DNA of 64,000 nucleotides, from assembly GCA_052174475.1 (NCBI GenBank), contig JBQMRO010000029.1:62001-126000 (forward strand). Direction: 5' to 3'. Below are positions 18,063 to 27,606 of this stretch, piece by piece; position 1 is the first letter of the stretch, and each line of letters starts with the position of its first letter. Position numbers and translations under genes: made by a program. Under the pieces are notes generated by a model that had not been told where the DNA came from, did not search any database, and saw only the letters and a list, made by a program, of their open reading frames with translations. Origin of the DNA: Arsenophonus sp052174475 (GTDB taxonomy: Bacteria > Pseudomonadota > Gammaproteobacteria > Enterobacterales > Enterobacteriaceae).

Positions 18063-20315
18063 TTAAAATTTCTTTTTTGCTTTTTTTGTTATTTCTTTTG
18101 CTGTATTACCTAAATTTTTTGCTTTACGTAAGCTTGATATCAACGCGAAATCAATCTTTCGTTCATCCATATGAACAGCTTCAACACTAATTTCAACTTC
18201 ATCACCAAGACGATGAACCATACCAGAAAATTCACCAATAAGTCGCTGACCTACATTATCGTAGTGATAGCAATCATTATTAAGTGAAGAGACATGCACT
18301 AGACCATCAATAAAAAGATCTTTTAAACGGACAAAAAAGCCAAAACCTGTGACACTGGTGATAATGCCAATAAATAGATTTCCAACTTGATCTTTCATGA
18401 AGTCACATTTCAACCAATCAGTAACATCTCTCGTTGCTTCATCAGCTCGTCGTTCTGTCATTGAGCAATGTTCACCTAATTGTAACATTTCATGGGTATC
18501 AGCATGCCAACCACCGGTTAGTGTCGAACGATGTTGATTATTTCCATGTTGGCTAGATAAAAGATATTTAATAGAACGATGTAGTGCTAAATCAGGATAT
18601 CGACGGATAGGTGAAGTAAAATGGGCATAAGATTGCACTGCTAAGCCAAAATGTCCTCTATTTTCAGTGGCATAAATAGCCTGTTTCATTGAGCGCAAAA
18701 TCATTGTTTGCAACAAGACATGGTCTGGACGTTTAGCGACTTCATACATGATTTTAGCATAGTCAGCTGACTTGGGTTTTGTACCACCTGGTAATGTCAA
18801 ATTTAACTTATTAAATAACGTCTGCAAGTTTATAATACTCTCTTGTTTTGGTCTGTCATGAACACGGTATAAGCTAGGCTCTTTATTTCGTTCAATAAAA
18901 CGCGCGGCAGCGATATTTGCTAAAACCATACACTCTTCAATTAATTTATGTGCATCATTACGTTCAATAGGCTCAATCCGCTCAATCTGTTTTTTTGAAT
19001 TAAAAATAAATCTAGCTTCTTCAGATTCAAAAGAAATAGCGCCTCGTTTTATACGAGTACTATCTAATGTTTTATATAAACGATGAAGTTGTTCTAGATG
19101 TGGTACTAGATTTTGATAATGCTTACGTAATTCTTCGTCACCTTGTAAAACTTTCCAGACTTTGGTGTAAGTCAATCTGGCATGAGAACGCATCACCGCT
19201 TCATAGAATTTAGATGAAGTGATTTGTCCCTCTGCCGATAACTGCATTTCACATACTATACAAAACCTTTCGACTTCAGGGTTTAATGAACACAATCCAT
19301 TAGAAAGAATTTCAGGCAACATGGGAATCACACGTGATGGAAAATAGACCGAATTTCCCCGACTAACCGCTTCATTATCTAATGCTGTTTGTGGCCGTAC
19401 ATAATAACTAACATCAGAAATAGCAACCAATAAGCACCAACCACCATTTTCTTTCGGCATGCAATAAACTGCATCATCAAAATCACGGGCATCTTCACCA
19501 TCAATAGTGAGTAACGGTAGATGGCATATATCTACTCGCCCTTTTTTTTCTGAGGCAGGGATCTGTTCAGATAAATCAGCAACCTGTTTTTCAACTTGTG
19601 GCGGCCAGCTATATGGAATTTCATAGGTTCTTAATGCAATATCTACTGCCATATTAGTACCCATGCTTTCGCCTAATACTTCGACAATATTTCCTACCGC
19701 CTGAGTATTGCGTGCTGGTCGGGTTGTCATGTTAACGACAACCACATTTCCTATCCTGGCACCATTAACCTGTTCTTTAGGGATTAAAATATCAAAGGAT
19801 AGTCGACTATCATCAGGGACTACATATCCCATCATCGACTCTAAAAAATAACGTCCAACGATATAATTATTTCGTGGAACAAGTACTCGAATAATATGAA
19901 CTTCTGTACGTCCTCGACGATCTTTGCCAAATGGTTGGACAAGCACAATATCACCATGCAGTGCTTTTTTCATTTCTTCTAAAGAAAGGTAAAAGTCCTC
20001 TTTTTGACCTTCTATTCGTAAAAAACCAAAACCATCACGATGCCCAATAACAGTACCTTTGAGTAAATTAATACGTTCAGGTAAGGCGTAACATTGACGA
20101 CGAGTAAATATCAATTGTCCATCATGCTCCATAGCACGTAAACGGCAACGTAAAGCCTTTAACTCTTCTTCTTTGGTTAACTTTAATATTCTGGCGATTT
20201 TCTGTCGACTTACAGGAGTAAGAAATTTTGCTAATATCTCTAAGATATATTCACGACTTACAATTGGTGACTGATATTTCTCAGCCTCTCGTTTTTTATA
20301 AAGATTTTTTGCCAT
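18063..20315 (-). CDS. rnr: Ribonuclease R
   Basis: About 750 residues. A 3'-5' exoribonuclease that degrades structured RNA. An N-terminal winged-helix region is followed by cold-shock domains. The RNB catalytic domain carries TIDGEDARDFDDAVYC with its metal-binding aspartates (about residues 270-285) and SPIRRYPDL. A C-terminal S1 domain follows (GFFVRLKDLFIDGLVHVSSL). The ATG at 20315 follows GGAGG by six bases; GTG and TTG codons just upstream are less likely. The lysine-rich tail is much shorter than the roughly 90-residue E. coli tail. Confidence 0.96.
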   Translation of the reverse strand: MAKNLYKKREAEKYQSPIVSREYILEILAKFLTPVSRQKIARILKLTKEEELKALRCRLRAMEHDGQLIFTRRQCYALPERINLLKGTVIGHRDGFGFLRIEGQKEDFYLSLEEMKKALHGDIVLVQPFGKDRRGRTEVHIIRVLVPRNNYIVGRYFLESMMGYVVPDDSRLSFDILIPKEQVNGARIGNVVVVNMTTRPARNTQAVGNIVEVLGESMGTNMAVDIALRTYEIPYSWPPQVEKQVADLSEQIPASEKKGRVDICHLPLLTIDGEDARDFDDAVYCMPKENGGWCLLVAISDVSYYVRPQTALDNEAVSRGNSVYFPSRVIPMLPEILSNGLCSLNPEVERFCIVCEMQLSAEGQITSSKFYEAVMRSHARLTYTKVWKVLQGDEELRKHYQNLVPHLEQLHRLYKTLDSTRIKRGAISFESEEARFIFNSKKQIERIEPIERNDAHKLIEECMVLANIAAARFIERNKEPSLYRVHDRPKQESIINLQTLFNKLNLTLPGGTKPKSADYAKIMYEVAKRPDHVLLQTMILRSMKQAIYATENRGHFGLAVQSYAHFTSPIRRYPDLALHRSIKYLLSSQHGNNQHRSTLTGGWHADTHEMLQLGEHCSMTERRADEATRDVTDWLKCDFMKDQVGNLFIGIITSVTGFGFFVRLKDLFIDGLVHVSSLNNDCYHYDNVGQRLIGEFSGMVHRLGDEVEISVEAVHMDERKIDFALISSLRKAKNLGNTAKEITKKAKKKF

Positions 20316-20364
20316 CACCAACCTCCAACACTACTTCATCGATTAATATACTTACATTACTTAG

Positions 20365-20953
20365 GTCTATTATTTATATTAACAGTAATACATAAAATGG
20401 TTTGTTATTTTTAATAGATCAGCCAGTGTATATTTATCTAATTCATTTAAAAGATGATTAATTAGTTTGATTTAATATCTGCTTTAATACAGGTAAATTT
20501 TGGTTTTTCGGATACATATAAGGTAAATTTTATTATGTTATATTGTGATTATCTTATTGAATTTATCTACGAAAGAAATTAGCAGGATACACGCAACCAT
20601 CTCCGAAACTATATTCACTAGAAATGAATATAACTCGTTTTAATCAATAAACAGAAGTAATACGATAAAAATTATTGCTACAATTGAATAATGCTAGAAC
20701 ACTTAATAAATGAACAACCTCTCCTATCCGAATTCGATTATCTGGTTTGCCTAAATGAATAGCCCCATTTCCTCCTTTTCACCACAGTAAAAAGTCTAAT
20801 TTTTCTTAATTAATTAATAATTTTTATCATATTATTACGTGAGATATCGTATGTATTAGTAACTTTAATACTATTAGTTATTTTATCCATAGGAAATAAC
20901 GTTATGTAAATCAATGTTTTTAAATTATAATCAAGAAAATTTTTTAATTATAC
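20365..20953 (-). pseudogene. nsrR: nsrR fossil split by an IS256 fragment
   Basis: NsrR is the NO-sensing Rrf2-type repressor encoded between purA and rnr in E. coli. The minus strand from 20953 reads FLDYNLKTLIYI (E. coli FTDYGLRALIYM) and DISRNNMIKIIN (VSRNHMVKIIN). After a frameshift it reads GNGAIHLGKPDNRIRIGEVV and LFNCSNNFYRIT (NCSSEFCHIT). An IS256 fragment at 20520-20636 interrupts it. Beyond that, LNELDKYTLADLLKI matches the C-terminal TELDNYTLADLVEE. It has several stops and an insertion, and is not functional. Confidence 0.88.
20520..20636 (-). mobile_element. IS256-family fragment, 5' terminus, inside nsrR
   Basis: The family 5' end read on the minus strand: GAGTTATATTCATTTCTAG, then GTTTCGGAGATGGTTGCG. 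It is about 115 bp long and lies within the nsrR fossil. Confidence 0.75.
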
Positions 20954-21136
20954 ATTAATTTTTTATAAAAAATGGAAAGATATCTTTGAATATTAATTTA
21001 TACAGTTATATCTATAATGTAAATTTTTGCTATTAAGTAAAATTAATTAATAAATCAAGTAATGTAAATTACTTTTATAAAAGTAACGCCTGAATATTCA
21101 GGCGTTACTCCTTAAGAAATATGTTAAATGATGAAA

Positions 21137-22435
21137 TTATACATCAAAAGGATCTCGCAATATTATTGTTTCAGCTCGATCAGGTCCTGTCGAGATAATA
21201 TCTATCGGGATACCGGTTAATTGCTCAATCCGTTTAATATAATCAATGGCTGCTTTAGGTAATTGATTATATTCTTTTATTCCAGAAACAGTTTCATTCC
21301 AGCCTGGTAATGTTTCATATATTGGAGTTAAACTTTCCCATTCTTCTGCTATTAATGGTGTTATATTCAATTCAGTCCCATCTTGTTTGTGATAAGCAAT
21401 ACAAAGTTTCACTTCATCTAAACCATCTAATATGTCTAGTTTAGTTAAACAGAAACCAGAAAGAGAATTAATTTGAACTGCTCGGTTTATAGCAACAATA
21501 TCTAACCAACCTGTACGACGGAAGCGACCTGTAGTTGCACCAATTTCTCGCCCTTTTTTACGGAGGTATTCGCCTGTTTCACCAGATAATTCTGTTGGAA
21601 AAGGACCACTACCAACACGGGTAGAATAAGCTTTCAATATTCCTAAAATATAATCAATATAACGTGGACCTAAGCCTGATCCAGTAGCAACACTACCCGC
21701 CGTAGTATTTGATGAAGTTACATATGGGTAAGTACCATGATCAATATCCAGTAATGCTCCCTGAGCACCTTCATACATTACTAATTCGCCTTTTTGATGC
21801 GCTTTATATAATAAAGCGGCAATATCAAGGGTCATATCCGTTAAAATATCTACAGTAACCGTAATATCATTTAATGTTTTTTGGTAATCGACTGGAGGCG
21901 TTTTATAGTAATTTACTAATTGAAAATTATGATAATCAATAATTTCTTTAAGTTTGGTTGGAAATGTTTTTTTATTAAACAGATCACCAACACGTAATCC
22001 ACGGCGGGCAACTTTATCTTCATAAACTGGGCCAATTCCCCGTCCTGTCGTTCCTATCGCTTTTTTGCCTCGCGCTTTTTCACGTGCATTATCTAAAGCA
22101 ACATGATAGGGCAAGATTAGCGGACAAGCTGCTGAAATTTTGAGACGTTCACGTACTGGTACGCCACACGCTTCTAATTTTTTTATTTCATCTATTAATG
22201 CATTAGGTGCTAACACCACACCATTGCCAATAACGTTTATGACATTTTCATGCAGAATACCAGATGGTATAAGATGGAGAACAGTTTTTTTATCATTTAC
22301 CACTATCGTATGACCAGCATTATGGCCACCTTGATAACGAACAACATATTTAGCGCGTTTAGTTAGTAAATCAACTATTTTGCCTTTACCTTCATCACCC
22401 CATTGAGTACCTAATACAACAATGTTCTTACCCAT
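21137..22435 (-). CDS. purA: Adenylosuccinate synthetase
   Basis: 432 residues from the ATG at 22435, the E. coli length (MGKNIVVLGTQWGDEGKGK); an upstream ATG at 22471 would add 12 unmatched residues. The GTP-binding GDEGKGK loop is at 13-19 and GGHNAGHT at 36-43. TTGRGIGP, an RRTGWLDIVA region and a C-terminal STGPDRAETI are also present. It converts IMP and aspartate to adenylosuccinate on the way to AMP. Downstream nsrR is dead, leaving purA without a following partner. Confidence 0.97.
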   Translation of the reverse strand: MGKNIVVLGTQWGDEGKGKIVDLLTKRAKYVVRYQGGHNAGHTIVVNDKKTVLHLIPSGILHENVINVIGNGVVLAPNALIDEIKKLEACGVPVRERLKISAACPLILPYHVALDNAREKARGKKAIGTTGRGIGPVYEDKVARRGLRVGDLFNKKTFPTKLKEIIDYHNFQLVNYYKTPPVDYQKTLNDITVTVDILTDMTLDIAALLYKAHQKGELVMYEGAQGALLDIDHGTYPYVTSSNTTAGSVATGSGLGPRYIDYILGILKAYSTRVGSGPFPTELSGETGEYLRKKGREIGATTGRFRRTGWLDIVAINRAVQINSLSGFCLTKLDILDGLDEVKLCIAYHKQDGTELNITPLIAEEWESLTPIYETLPGWNETVSGIKEYNQLPKAAIDYIKRIEQLTGIPIDIISTGPDRAETIILRDPFDV

Positions 22436-22615
22436 TTTAAAATTCACTCGATTGCTTAAAAATTCTGCCATTTTAATTATTAGCTGCTAGCATTGCTTAT
22501 AAAACACTATTATCTTTTTATGACAATTTTAATAAATTAAAGCCCGCTTAATTGGGTTTAAAGTAATTTGGTAATGCTTTTAATTATCTTTTAAATGATC
22601 ACTGCATATCGTTCT

Positions 22616-23608
22616 TTATTTAGTTGGTGCTCGCATATAACGGAAAAAATTAGTATCCGGGCTTAATACCATTACATCATCACCATTTTTACTAAAGCTC
22701 TTTTCGTATGCCCGCAAACTACGAATGAAAGCATAGAAATCAGGATCTTGATTAAATACATCAGCAAATAGCTTAGTCGCCATTGCATCTCCTTCACCAT
22801 GTAATCTCAATGCCGTGCGCTCCGCTTCCGCCAATTTTTCGGTCACGGTTTTATCTGCTACTGCGCGGATTTTCACGGCCTCTTCTTGACCTTGAGAACG
22901 ATGTTGACGCGCTACAGCCTCTCGTTCAGCTCGCATGCGCTGATATATCGCTTCCGAAACTTCACTTGGCAATTCAATACGTTTAATACGAACATCGACA
23001 ACTTCAATTCCTAACGCAGCCATGCTGTTTGGGTTAACAACTGGCAAGTTACCCTTTATCTCTTTATTAAAACGAGCTGCTGCTGAGGCTATAGCCTGAT
23101 CAGCATTTTTTGTCGCATCAGTATCTGAAGAAGAACCTTTATTAAGTGCATCACGGACATCGATAGTTAAGTGTCCGCGAGAGTCGGTAATAATATCTTT
23201 TACATTCAAACGGCCAAATTCTGAACGTAAGCGATCGCTAAATTTACGTTTCAGTAAAGTTTCAGCTTGATAAGGATTACCGCCACCTGTCGCAACGTAG
23301 TAACGACTAAAATCAGTAATTCGCCATTTTAAATAAGAATCAACCATTAAATCTTTATTTTCTCTAGTTAGATAACGATCTGCCTGAACATCCAATGTTT
23401 GAATACGAGAATCTAACATTTTTACCATTTCAATAAACGGTATTTTGAGATGCAAACCTGGTTCATAAATAATAGGTTTATGATCACCATCACGTACAAC
23501 CTTACCAAATCGTAGGGTAATGCCTCTTTCTGTTTGTTGAACGGTAAAAATTGACATATACAATACAACTAATGCAGAAACAATAATAACAATTATTGAT
23601 TTACGCAT
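22616..23608 (-). CDS. hflC: HflC, regulator of FtsH proteolysis
   Basis: 330 residues (E. coli 334). One membrane segment spans about residues 4-20, followed by a periplasmic SPFH/prohibitin domain (QQTERGITLRFGKV, the RIQTLDVQADRYLTRE stretch) and a coiled coil rich in A and E. With HflK it forms a large cage around the FtsH protease. It starts two bases after hflK, so it is co-translated. yjeT, usually between hflC and purA, is not visible in the 180-base gap. Confidence 0.96.
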   Translation of the reverse strand: MRKSIIVIIVSALVVLYMSIFTVQQTERGITLRFGKVVRDGDHKPIIYEPGLHLKIPFIEMVKMLDSRIQTLDVQADRYLTRENKDLMVDSYLKWRITDFSRYYVATGGGNPYQAETLLKRKFSDRLRSEFGRLNVKDIITDSRGHLTIDVRDALNKGSSSDTDATKNADQAIASAAARFNKEIKGNLPVVNPNSMAALGIEVVDVRIKRIELPSEVSEAIYQRMRAEREAVARQHRSQGQEEAVKIRAVADKTVTEKLAEAERTALRLHGEGDAMATKLFADVFNQDPDFYAFIRSLRAYEKSFSKNGDDVMVLSPDTNFFRYMRAPTK

Positions 23609-23610
23609 GA

Positions 23611-24828
23611 TTATTGTCTCCCTACACGAGTTGAATTATTGCCACGAGCATTGTCCCGCACATCATAGCTATATGAATAAGAAGATTCATTAGCGATATC
23701 TGATTGCTGAATAATTTTCGGTGGCGTTATTTTTTGTATATCTGATGATTTATTCTTGGTTCCATTGCATAGAATTTTCTCTAATGGCAATAGTAATACA
23801 CTATTACTTTTATCGTTAACAATAACTTTACGCGTATTACCAAGTACTCGTTCCATTGTTTCAATGTATAAACGTTCACGAGTAATCTGAGGAGCTGCTC
23901 GATATTCCGGCAACATTTTTGCAAAACTAGCCACTTCACCTTCAGCCTTAAAAACCACGCTTGTTTTATAAGCTGTCGCTTCTTCAATCAGTTTCTGCGC
24001 ATTACCTTTTGCTAATGGCAGGACTTCATTACGATAAGCTTGCGCTTCACGAATGGTTTTTTGTTCTTCTTCTCGTGCTGCAATAACATCATCAAATGCC
24101 GCTTTAACCGCTTCTGGTGGACGAGCGGCCTGGAAGTTAACATCTAATATCGTTATACCTGTATTATAAGGAGTTATCGTATTTTCTAATTCTTTTTGTG
24201 TTTCATCACGGATAAAGGCACGTTTTGTTGTTAACACCTGTTCCATTTCTGATTGACCAATAATTCCACGTACTGCGCTATCTATTGCTTGACGTAAACT
24301 ATTATCCGGATTAGTAACATTAAATAAATATTGAGCCGGATCAGTTACTAGATACTGGACGTTCATTTCTACTTGAATAACGTTTTCATCTGAAGTTAAC
24401 ATCATACCATTAGTTGCTTGTTCACGTATGGTTTCAACATTAACCGGAATCACTTTTTCAATAAAAGTCGGCTTCCAATTTAAACCAGGTTCAACAATAT
24501 CATTATATTTACCAAAACGGAAAACAACGCCACGATCACTCTCTTTTATCGTATAAAAACCACTTGCAGCCCAAGTAATAATAATTACTGCAATGATAAA
24601 TATCATAAAACGACCGTTTATATTAACGCTATTTTGATTACTCGAAGCATTTCTACCTTTATTATTTCCACCTAAACCAGCAAGTATACGATTTAACGTT
24701 CGCAGTAGATCGTCAAGATTATTTATTCCTTTTTTCTGGTTACTTTTATTACCACTGGAGTTGCCGTTATTGCTGCTTCCCCACGGGTCGCGGTCCTGTC
24801 CGTTATTACCGGGCTGATTCCACGCCAT
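23611..24828 (-). CDS. hflK: HflK, regulator of FtsH proteolysis
   Basis: 405 residues (E. coli 419). A glycine- and asparagine-rich cytoplasmic start (MAWNQPGNNGQDRDPWG) precedes a membrane segment at about 73-92. The SPFH domain follows (KESDRGVVFRFGKYNDIVEPGL), then a coiled coil around 240-310. It partners HflC. In E. coli it follows hflX; here hflX is a fossil, so hflKC needs its own promoter or transcription from hfq through the fossil. Confidence 0.96.
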   Translation of the reverse strand: MAWNQPGNNGQDRDPWGSSNNGNSSGNKSNQKKGINNLDDLLRTLNRILAGLGGNNKGRNASSNQNSVNINGRFMIFIIAVIIITWAASGFYTIKESDRGVVFRFGKYNDIVEPGLNWKPTFIEKVIPVNVETIREQATNGMMLTSDENVIQVEMNVQYLVTDPAQYLFNVTNPDNSLRQAIDSAVRGIIGQSEMEQVLTTKRAFIRDETQKELENTITPYNTGITILDVNFQAARPPEAVKAAFDDVIAAREEEQKTIREAQAYRNEVLPLAKGNAQKLIEEATAYKTSVVFKAEGEVASFAKMLPEYRAAPQITRERLYIETMERVLGNTRKVIVNDKSNSVLLLPLEKILCNGTKNKSSDIQKITPPKIIQQSDIANESSYSYSYDVRDNARGNNSTRVGRQ

Positions 24829-24910
24829 GTTATAGCTCCATTCGTTATGATTAGTTTTTAGGGATAAGAGTAAATATATACTCTTAATTTATTCAAGTTA
24901 TTAACTATAT

Positions 24911-26206
24911 TTAATGTGTTGACTTAACAATATACTCAAGTAAAGATTGCTTTTGTTTGTAAAGTCTTTGCCAGCAAATAATAAGCAGCTTAATTTCAAG
25001 TATGATATTGCCATCTTTATCCATTTTTTTATATTCAATTACATAAAATTGATAAAACCTACTGTGTAAACGACCATCTTTTATCGGTAAACTCGATTAA
25101 TAATGTGTTTTTTACCAAAAAACGTTCTGTTAGCACCTGTAATAATAGGGTTCTTTCACTTATCTAAGTTAAGAGCTAGACACTTAAATAGTGGTATTAT
25201 TTTTATTGCGATCAATATCGAGAGCCAATTTATTTAAAATGTGAATTTTATTCATGACTAACAGGGCATGAATTCATGGGTCTTAATTTATTCTAAGACA
25301 CTTTCAACTGCTCGAATATTTTCTTTTATATCAGGAAATCTTCGCAGCATCGATAATATGTAGTAACAAACTAGATTTCCGTGTTTCCTGTAATGTTCTT
25401 TAAATGTAGCTCAATTTCGTAAGAAAGTTGGCAAACAAAGTCTGCAGTATCAGACAATACTATTGCTTCAACATCATGTGTATAATATACCTTAATATAG
25501 GATATTACGTTGAAAATAATTGATCTGCTGCATATAAATAAAGAATTTGTTATTTAATTAAATAGACTATTTTACCTGAAATTAGTATAACTTACCAATA
25601 ATATGCTGGGAATATCCGCTTTAGTTGTAGTTTCTCTATCATGCTTTCTTTTTAGTTTTTTTTAACCTTTACCTATTCGAAAAAATTTATTAAATTTAAC
25701 TCAAGCAATTGATGATTCATTTTAAATTGTATTTTATCAAGTCCATGAAGACCGATTCCTATTCTGCCATTTAATATAAGTCTAGACACGTATTAGACGG
25801 GTTAATATACCTTAACTGAGTTAATTTAACTTAAAGTTTACCTTTTATGTGTACGTGCATATTGCGAAATATATTTAAAATTAAATCCCTATGATCAGTA
25901 ATTTGATACTGAGATAATCGATCAAAATTTCTTTCTCGTGTATACCTTTTATTAAAGGCTGATAAAAACGAATTATATAAGCATTTCTGATTTTAATAGC
26001 TGCTGTAGTTTCTTTTGTTTTTATCTTCTGATTAACAAAATATTTAGCCTGCTGTTACTTGTAGTTACATGTGACTATCTCTACTGGTATTAAGTCAGTA
26101 GAGATGATTAATAATTTAAATTTAATTAGGAGGTTTTCAATATCTTTTGATGAGAAAAAACATGTACAAAAATAGATAATTCTTAATTTTGATCTCTATC
26201 AAACAA
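24911..26206 (-). pseudogene. hflX: hflX fossil, ribosome-rescue GTPase
   Basis: The whole gene is traceable between hfq and hflK. From TTG 26206 it reads MFDRDQN, a stop, then ELSIFVHVF. Next come FSSKDIENLLIKFKLL and KYFVNQKIKTKETTAAIK. The G-domain region contains AAFKEH/TGNTEI and ILSMLRRFPDIKENIRAVE (E. coli VIDAADVRVQENIEAV), and the C-terminus has GFINFM*LNIKKWIK (RFYQLQAIEKEWME). Its stop is at 24911. Many stops and shifts are present, and the P-loop is unreadable. HflX splits stalled ribosomes in heat stress. Confidence 0.88.
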
Positions 26207-26215
26207 ACAGCCAAT

Positions 26216-26250
26216 ACAGGTAAAGTTTTCTTTACCTGTATTTTTATTTA
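26216..26250. terminator. Terminator-like hairpin after hfq
   Basis: Stem ACAGGTAAAG / CTTTACCTGT with a TTTT loop, 15 bases beyond the hfq stop. The T-rich side is on the plus strand, so efficient minus-strand termination is not certain. Confidence 0.45.
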
Positions 26251-26264
26251 AATAATTAACTGAA

Positions 26265-26561
26265 TTATTCAGTTGCATCACTACCCAGTGAAAGTGGTAT
26301 ATTACCTGTATTATAATTACCTAAGCCTGTATTACTACCTTGATTACTATGGTGAGATATAGGACGAGAAGGTACTACAGTAGAAATAGCATGCTTATAT
26401 ACCATTTGGCTGACTGTATTTTTTAATAAAATAACAAATTGATCAAATGATTCGATTTGACCTTGTAGTTTTATGCCATTGACCAAATAAATGGAAACCG
26501 TAACCCTTTCACGGCGTAATGCGTTTAGGAACGGATCTTGCAGAGATTGCCCCTTAGCCAT
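26265..26561 (-). CDS. hfq: RNA chaperone Hfq
   Basis: 98 residues. Positions 1-70 are nearly identical to E. coli Hfq. The RNA-contacting residues Q8, K31 and the Y55-K56-H57 motif are all present in the Sm fold. The C-terminal tail is low-complexity (NQGSNTGLGNYNTGN) and ends in acidic DATE. It promotes small RNA pairing. It follows miaA as in E. coli; downstream hflX is dead. Confidence 0.98.
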   Translation of the reverse strand: MAKGQSLQDPFLNALRRERVTVSIYLVNGIKLQGQIESFDQFVILLKNTVSQMVYKHAISTVVPSRPISHHSNQGSNTGLGNYNTGNIPLSLGSDATE

Positions 26562-26664
26562 TCTCTATTTTCCTTATTTTGTTGTTTTTAAAAAAACTTT
26601 ATAGTTCAAAAAATAACTACACAAAAAATGTGCCTTTATCACCAATTGTAGATAAATAGCAAAT

Positions 26665-27606
26665 CTATGTATTAATAACACGCAATATAGTGTTAAGAAC
26701 TCCCTTAATGTTATTACTATCGAGTCTATGCACGTTTTTCCAACCTCTTAACCATGTAATTTGACGTTTAGCCAATTGACGTGTTGCACATATACCATGA
26801 TAAACCATTTCATCATAGCTAATTTCAGCAGATAAATATGACCACATCTGACGATAACCAACAGAACGAATAGCAGGTAGATCCACATGGAGATCTCCTC
26901 TAGAATAAAGAGCACTAACTTCATCTTCAAAACCAGTCTCTAACATTTGTCGAAAGCGCATCTCGATACGTTGATGGAGAATTTTACGATCTTGTGGTGA
27001 AGTTTCAAACTGTAACACATTATAAGGTAATTCTACTTCTGCAATTTCAGTCAATTCTGTTAGACTTTTCCCTGAAACTAAGAAAATCTCTAAGGCACGA
27101 GACAATCGTTGAAGATCATTAGGGTGAATTCGATCTGCTGATATAGGATCAACCTTTTGTAAACGTTTATGAATTGCTCCCCAACCAAATTGTTTTGCTT
27201 GCATTTGAATTTCTGCCCGAATTGCAATATTAGCTGAAGGTAAGGATGAAAATCCATCTAGCAATACTTTAAAATATAGCATAGTCCCTCCAACAAGTAA
27301 GGGAATACGGCCTAATGTGACAATTCTTTCCATTTCTAATAAAGCATCACGGCGAAAATCTGCCGCAGAATAAGATTGTAAAGGATCCAAAATATCAATC
27401 AATCGGTGTGGAGCGATTTGTTGCTCTTCCAGTGTTGGTTTCGCTGTTCCTATGTCCATGCCGCGATAAATTAAAGCAGAATCTACACTAATTATTTCAA
27501 CAGGTAATTGTTCACGTAATGCCATTGCTAACGTTGTCTTGCCTGAGGCCGTTGGTCCCATTATAAAAATCGCTTGCGGGTTATGTTGAAAAATTTGTTT
27601 ATTCAT
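26665..27606 (-). CDS. miaA: tRNA dimethylallyltransferase MiaA
   Basis: 313 residues (E. coli 316). P-loop GPTASGKT at 17-24, then SVDSALIYRGMDIGTAKP, a GGTMLYFK motif and ATRQLAKRQITWLRG near the end. It adds the isopentenyl group to A37 of tRNAs reading UNN codons. Its start overlaps the remnant stop of the mutL fossil, preserving the ancestral mutL-miaA overlap. Confidence 0.97.
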   Translation of the reverse strand: MNKQIFQHNPQAIFIMGPTASGKTTLAMALREQLPVEIISVDSALIYRGMDIGTAKPTLEEQQIAPHRLIDILDPLQSYSAADFRRDALLEMERIVTLGRIPLLVGGTMLYFKVLLDGFSSLPSANIAIRAEIQMQAKQFGWGAIHKRLQKVDPISADRIHPNDLQRLSRALEIFLVSGKSLTELTEIAEVELPYNVLQFETSPQDRKILHQRIEMRFRQMLETGFEDEVSALYSRGDLHVDLPAIRSVGYRQMWSYLSAEISYDEMVYHGICATRQLAKRQITWLRGWKNVHRLDSNNIKGVLNTILRVINT

